This document shows positions 63,001 through 64,000 of a stretch of 64,000 bases of DNA, piece by piece. The position numbers and the translations under genes were made by a program. The DNA lies in NCBI GenBank assembly GCA_038049695.1, contig CP142461.1:26171001-26235000 (forward strand), read 5' to 3'. Source of the DNA: Cinnamomum chago. Its lineage: Eukaryota; Streptophyta; Magnoliopsida; Laurales; Lauraceae. The first letter of the stretch is position 1. Each line of letters starts with the position of its first letter. A model generated the notes under the pieces. It was not told the DNA's origin. It worked only from the letters and a program-made list of their open reading frames with translations, and searched no databases.

Positions 63001-64000
63001 GATCCTAGAGTTCTCTAAAAGGAGTATTTGCACCGAGGGTCGCATGAAACACATAGTATAGTCAACAATTTCGCATAGATACATTGATTGTGTTTTCGTG
63101 CAGAGGTTTCGTACAACGCGCTCGAAGTTCTAGTTTTAGCCGTTTCAATCGTAAAACTTCCTACAGTATTTCCCAAACCCAAGATTCACCCGAAACCCAT
63201 TTCAAACCGAAAAGAATCTCGAAATAACCTATAATGCGCAACGCAGCCCAGAATCTCTTCAATTGGATTTCGAGGCGTAAGACTAGAGTACGACACTTGA
63301 AACCCTTTTTTCTTTTAAAACTCGATCGCGGAGTTTTCTAGAAGAGGAATTTGGACCGAGAGTCGCAAGAAACACATACTAGAGTTAACAACTTCGTAAA
63401 GCTACATTGATTGAGTTTTCCTACAGAAGTTCCGTACGACGCTTCCGAAGTTCGACTTTTTAGCCTTTTCAGTCCCAAAATTCCCTGAAGTGTTTACCAA
63501 ACCCAAGATTCACCCGAAAGCATTTTCAAACTGAAAAGAATCTCGAAATAACCTACAAGGCGCAACTCAGCCCAGAATCATTTCAATTGGATTTCGGGGC
63601 GTAAAACTAGAGTACAACACTTGAAACCTTATTTTCTATTAAAGCTCGATCCTAGAGTTCTCTAAAAGGAGTATTTGCACCGAGGGTCGCATGAAACACA
63701 TAGTATAGTCAACAATTTCGCATAGATACATTGATTGTGTTTTCGTGCAGAGGTTTCGTACAACGCGCTCGAAGTTCTAGTTTTAGCCGTTTCAATCGTA
63801 AAACTTCCTACAGTATTTCCCAAACCCAAGATTCACCCGAAACCCATTTCAAACCGAAAAGAATCTCGAAATAACCTATAATGCGCAACGCAGCCCAGAA
63901 TCTCTTCAATTGGATTTCGAGGCGTAAGACTAGAGTACGACACTTGAAACCCTTTTTTCTTTTAAAACTCGATCGCGGAGTTTTCTAGAAGAGGAATTTG
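60067..64000 (+). repeat. HOR unit 19, partial, with at least three B3-A5 dimers
   Basis: A1-B1-A2-A3-B2-A4 are followed by B3-A5 (62003-62649), two complete B3'-A5 dimers and 57 bp of another B3'. The unit is cut by the window end. All three complete A5 copies have 'ttcaaaccg'. B2 has 'ctgcaatgcg' as in units 14 and 15, and the first B3' has 'cctagaagg' (C-to-G near 62910). Confidence 0.94.
62650..64000 (+). repeat. Extra B3'-A5 dimers running off the window
   Basis: Dimers start at 62650 and 63297, and a third extra dimer begins at 63944. Each has the B4/B3 hybrid head. Because the run continues to the last base, the true number of dimers in this unit is unknown, and the array beyond may be a pure B3-A5 dimer array. 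Confidence 0.92.

Larger units (their letters stand above)
1..64000 (+). repeat. Satellite DNA array, 322-324 bp monomers in higher-order repeats
   Basis: The whole window is head-to-tail copies of one monomer family, all in the same orientation, with no inserted unique sequence or transposon. Two monomer families (A and B) make ten named monomers in the order A1-B1-A2-A3-B2-A4-B3-A5-B4-A6. Their lengths are 323, 323, 322, 323, 323, 322, 324, 323, 324 and 322, which sum to the 3,229-bp HOR period. Copies of the same monomer in different HOR units differ by zero to a few bases, while different monomers within a unit differ at many positions. This is the definition of an HOR array kept uniform by unequal exchange or conversion. 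Such arrays are typical of centromeres and pericentromeres; that location is inferred, not shown. No known satellite family was recognised. Confidence 0.97.

Noticed and set aside
1-64000. CRISPR array
   Set aside because: The repeats are contiguous 323-bp monomers with no short repeat/spacer alternation, and the unit differences are point variants.
1-64000. 5S rDNA or other RNA-gene tandem array
   Set aside because: The unit length would fit some 5S clusters, but I see no 5S-like internal control region. The 'gttcgac' in type B is only a weak partial match to a Pol III box B, with no box A upstream.
1-64000. Transposon, LTR or terminal inverted repeat origin
   Set aside because: No coding remnants, target-site duplications, long terminal repeats or orientation changes were seen anywhere in the array.

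Overview
The window is one uninterrupted tandem array of satellite DNA. I find no gene, RNA gene, mobile element or unique sequence anywhere in the 64,000 bases. The basic unit is a monomer of 322-324 bp, always in the same orientation. About 198 complete monomers plus a 57-bp fragment fill the window. The organisation (monomers about two nucleosomes long, stacked into a multi-monomer higher-order repeat, HOR, with near-identical copies) is that of a eukaryotic centromeric or other heterochromatic satellite. I do not recognise the monomer as a named satellite family. The sequence alone does not let me choose between plant, insect or another eukaryote.

The monomers fall into two families. Type A carries TTCGTGCAGAGGTTTCGTAC and a CCCGAAGTTCGGG-like palindrome. 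Type B carries a CCCTTTTTTCTTTT pyrimidine tract and a GAAGTTCCGTACGAC-like segment. Ten distinguishable monomers occur in a fixed order, A1-B1-A2-A3-B2-A4-B3-A5-B4-A6, making an HOR of exactly 3,229 bp. Taking position 1 as the phase, units start at 1, 2908, 6137, 9044, 12273, 15502, 18731, 21960, 25189, 28418, 31647, 34876, 38105, 41334, 44563, 47792, 51021, 54897 and 60067.

Left part (1-18730, units 1-6): an older-looking set of variants. Units 1 and 3 are 2,907-bp nine-mers that lack exactly monomer A2. Middle (18731-about 41000, units 7-13): highly homogeneous ten-mers differing by very few bases. Right part (about 41100-64000, units 13-19): new variants appear, and from unit 17 the HOR breaks out into local amplification of the 647-bp B3-A5 dimer. 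That dimer is present once in unit 16, twice in unit 17 (12-mer, 3,876 bp), four times in unit 18 (16-mer, 5,170 bp) and at least three times, with a fourth begun, in unit 19, which runs off the window. The extra dimers begin with a hybrid B4/B3 monomer whose switch point lies in a 16-bp identity containing the palindrome TTCTAGAA.

There is no gene network to describe. What the sequence does show is the machinery of satellite evolution: unequal exchange, conversion, block-wise homogenisation and probable methyl-CpG decay. It also shows recurrent short motifs (a heat-shock-element-like site, a CENP-B-box-like site and a CGAA/TTCG palindrome) that could be protein-binding sites repeated more than a hundred times. 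The 63-90 codon open frames that recur in every unit start at TTG, are simply the repeat read in one frame, and are not annotated as genes.
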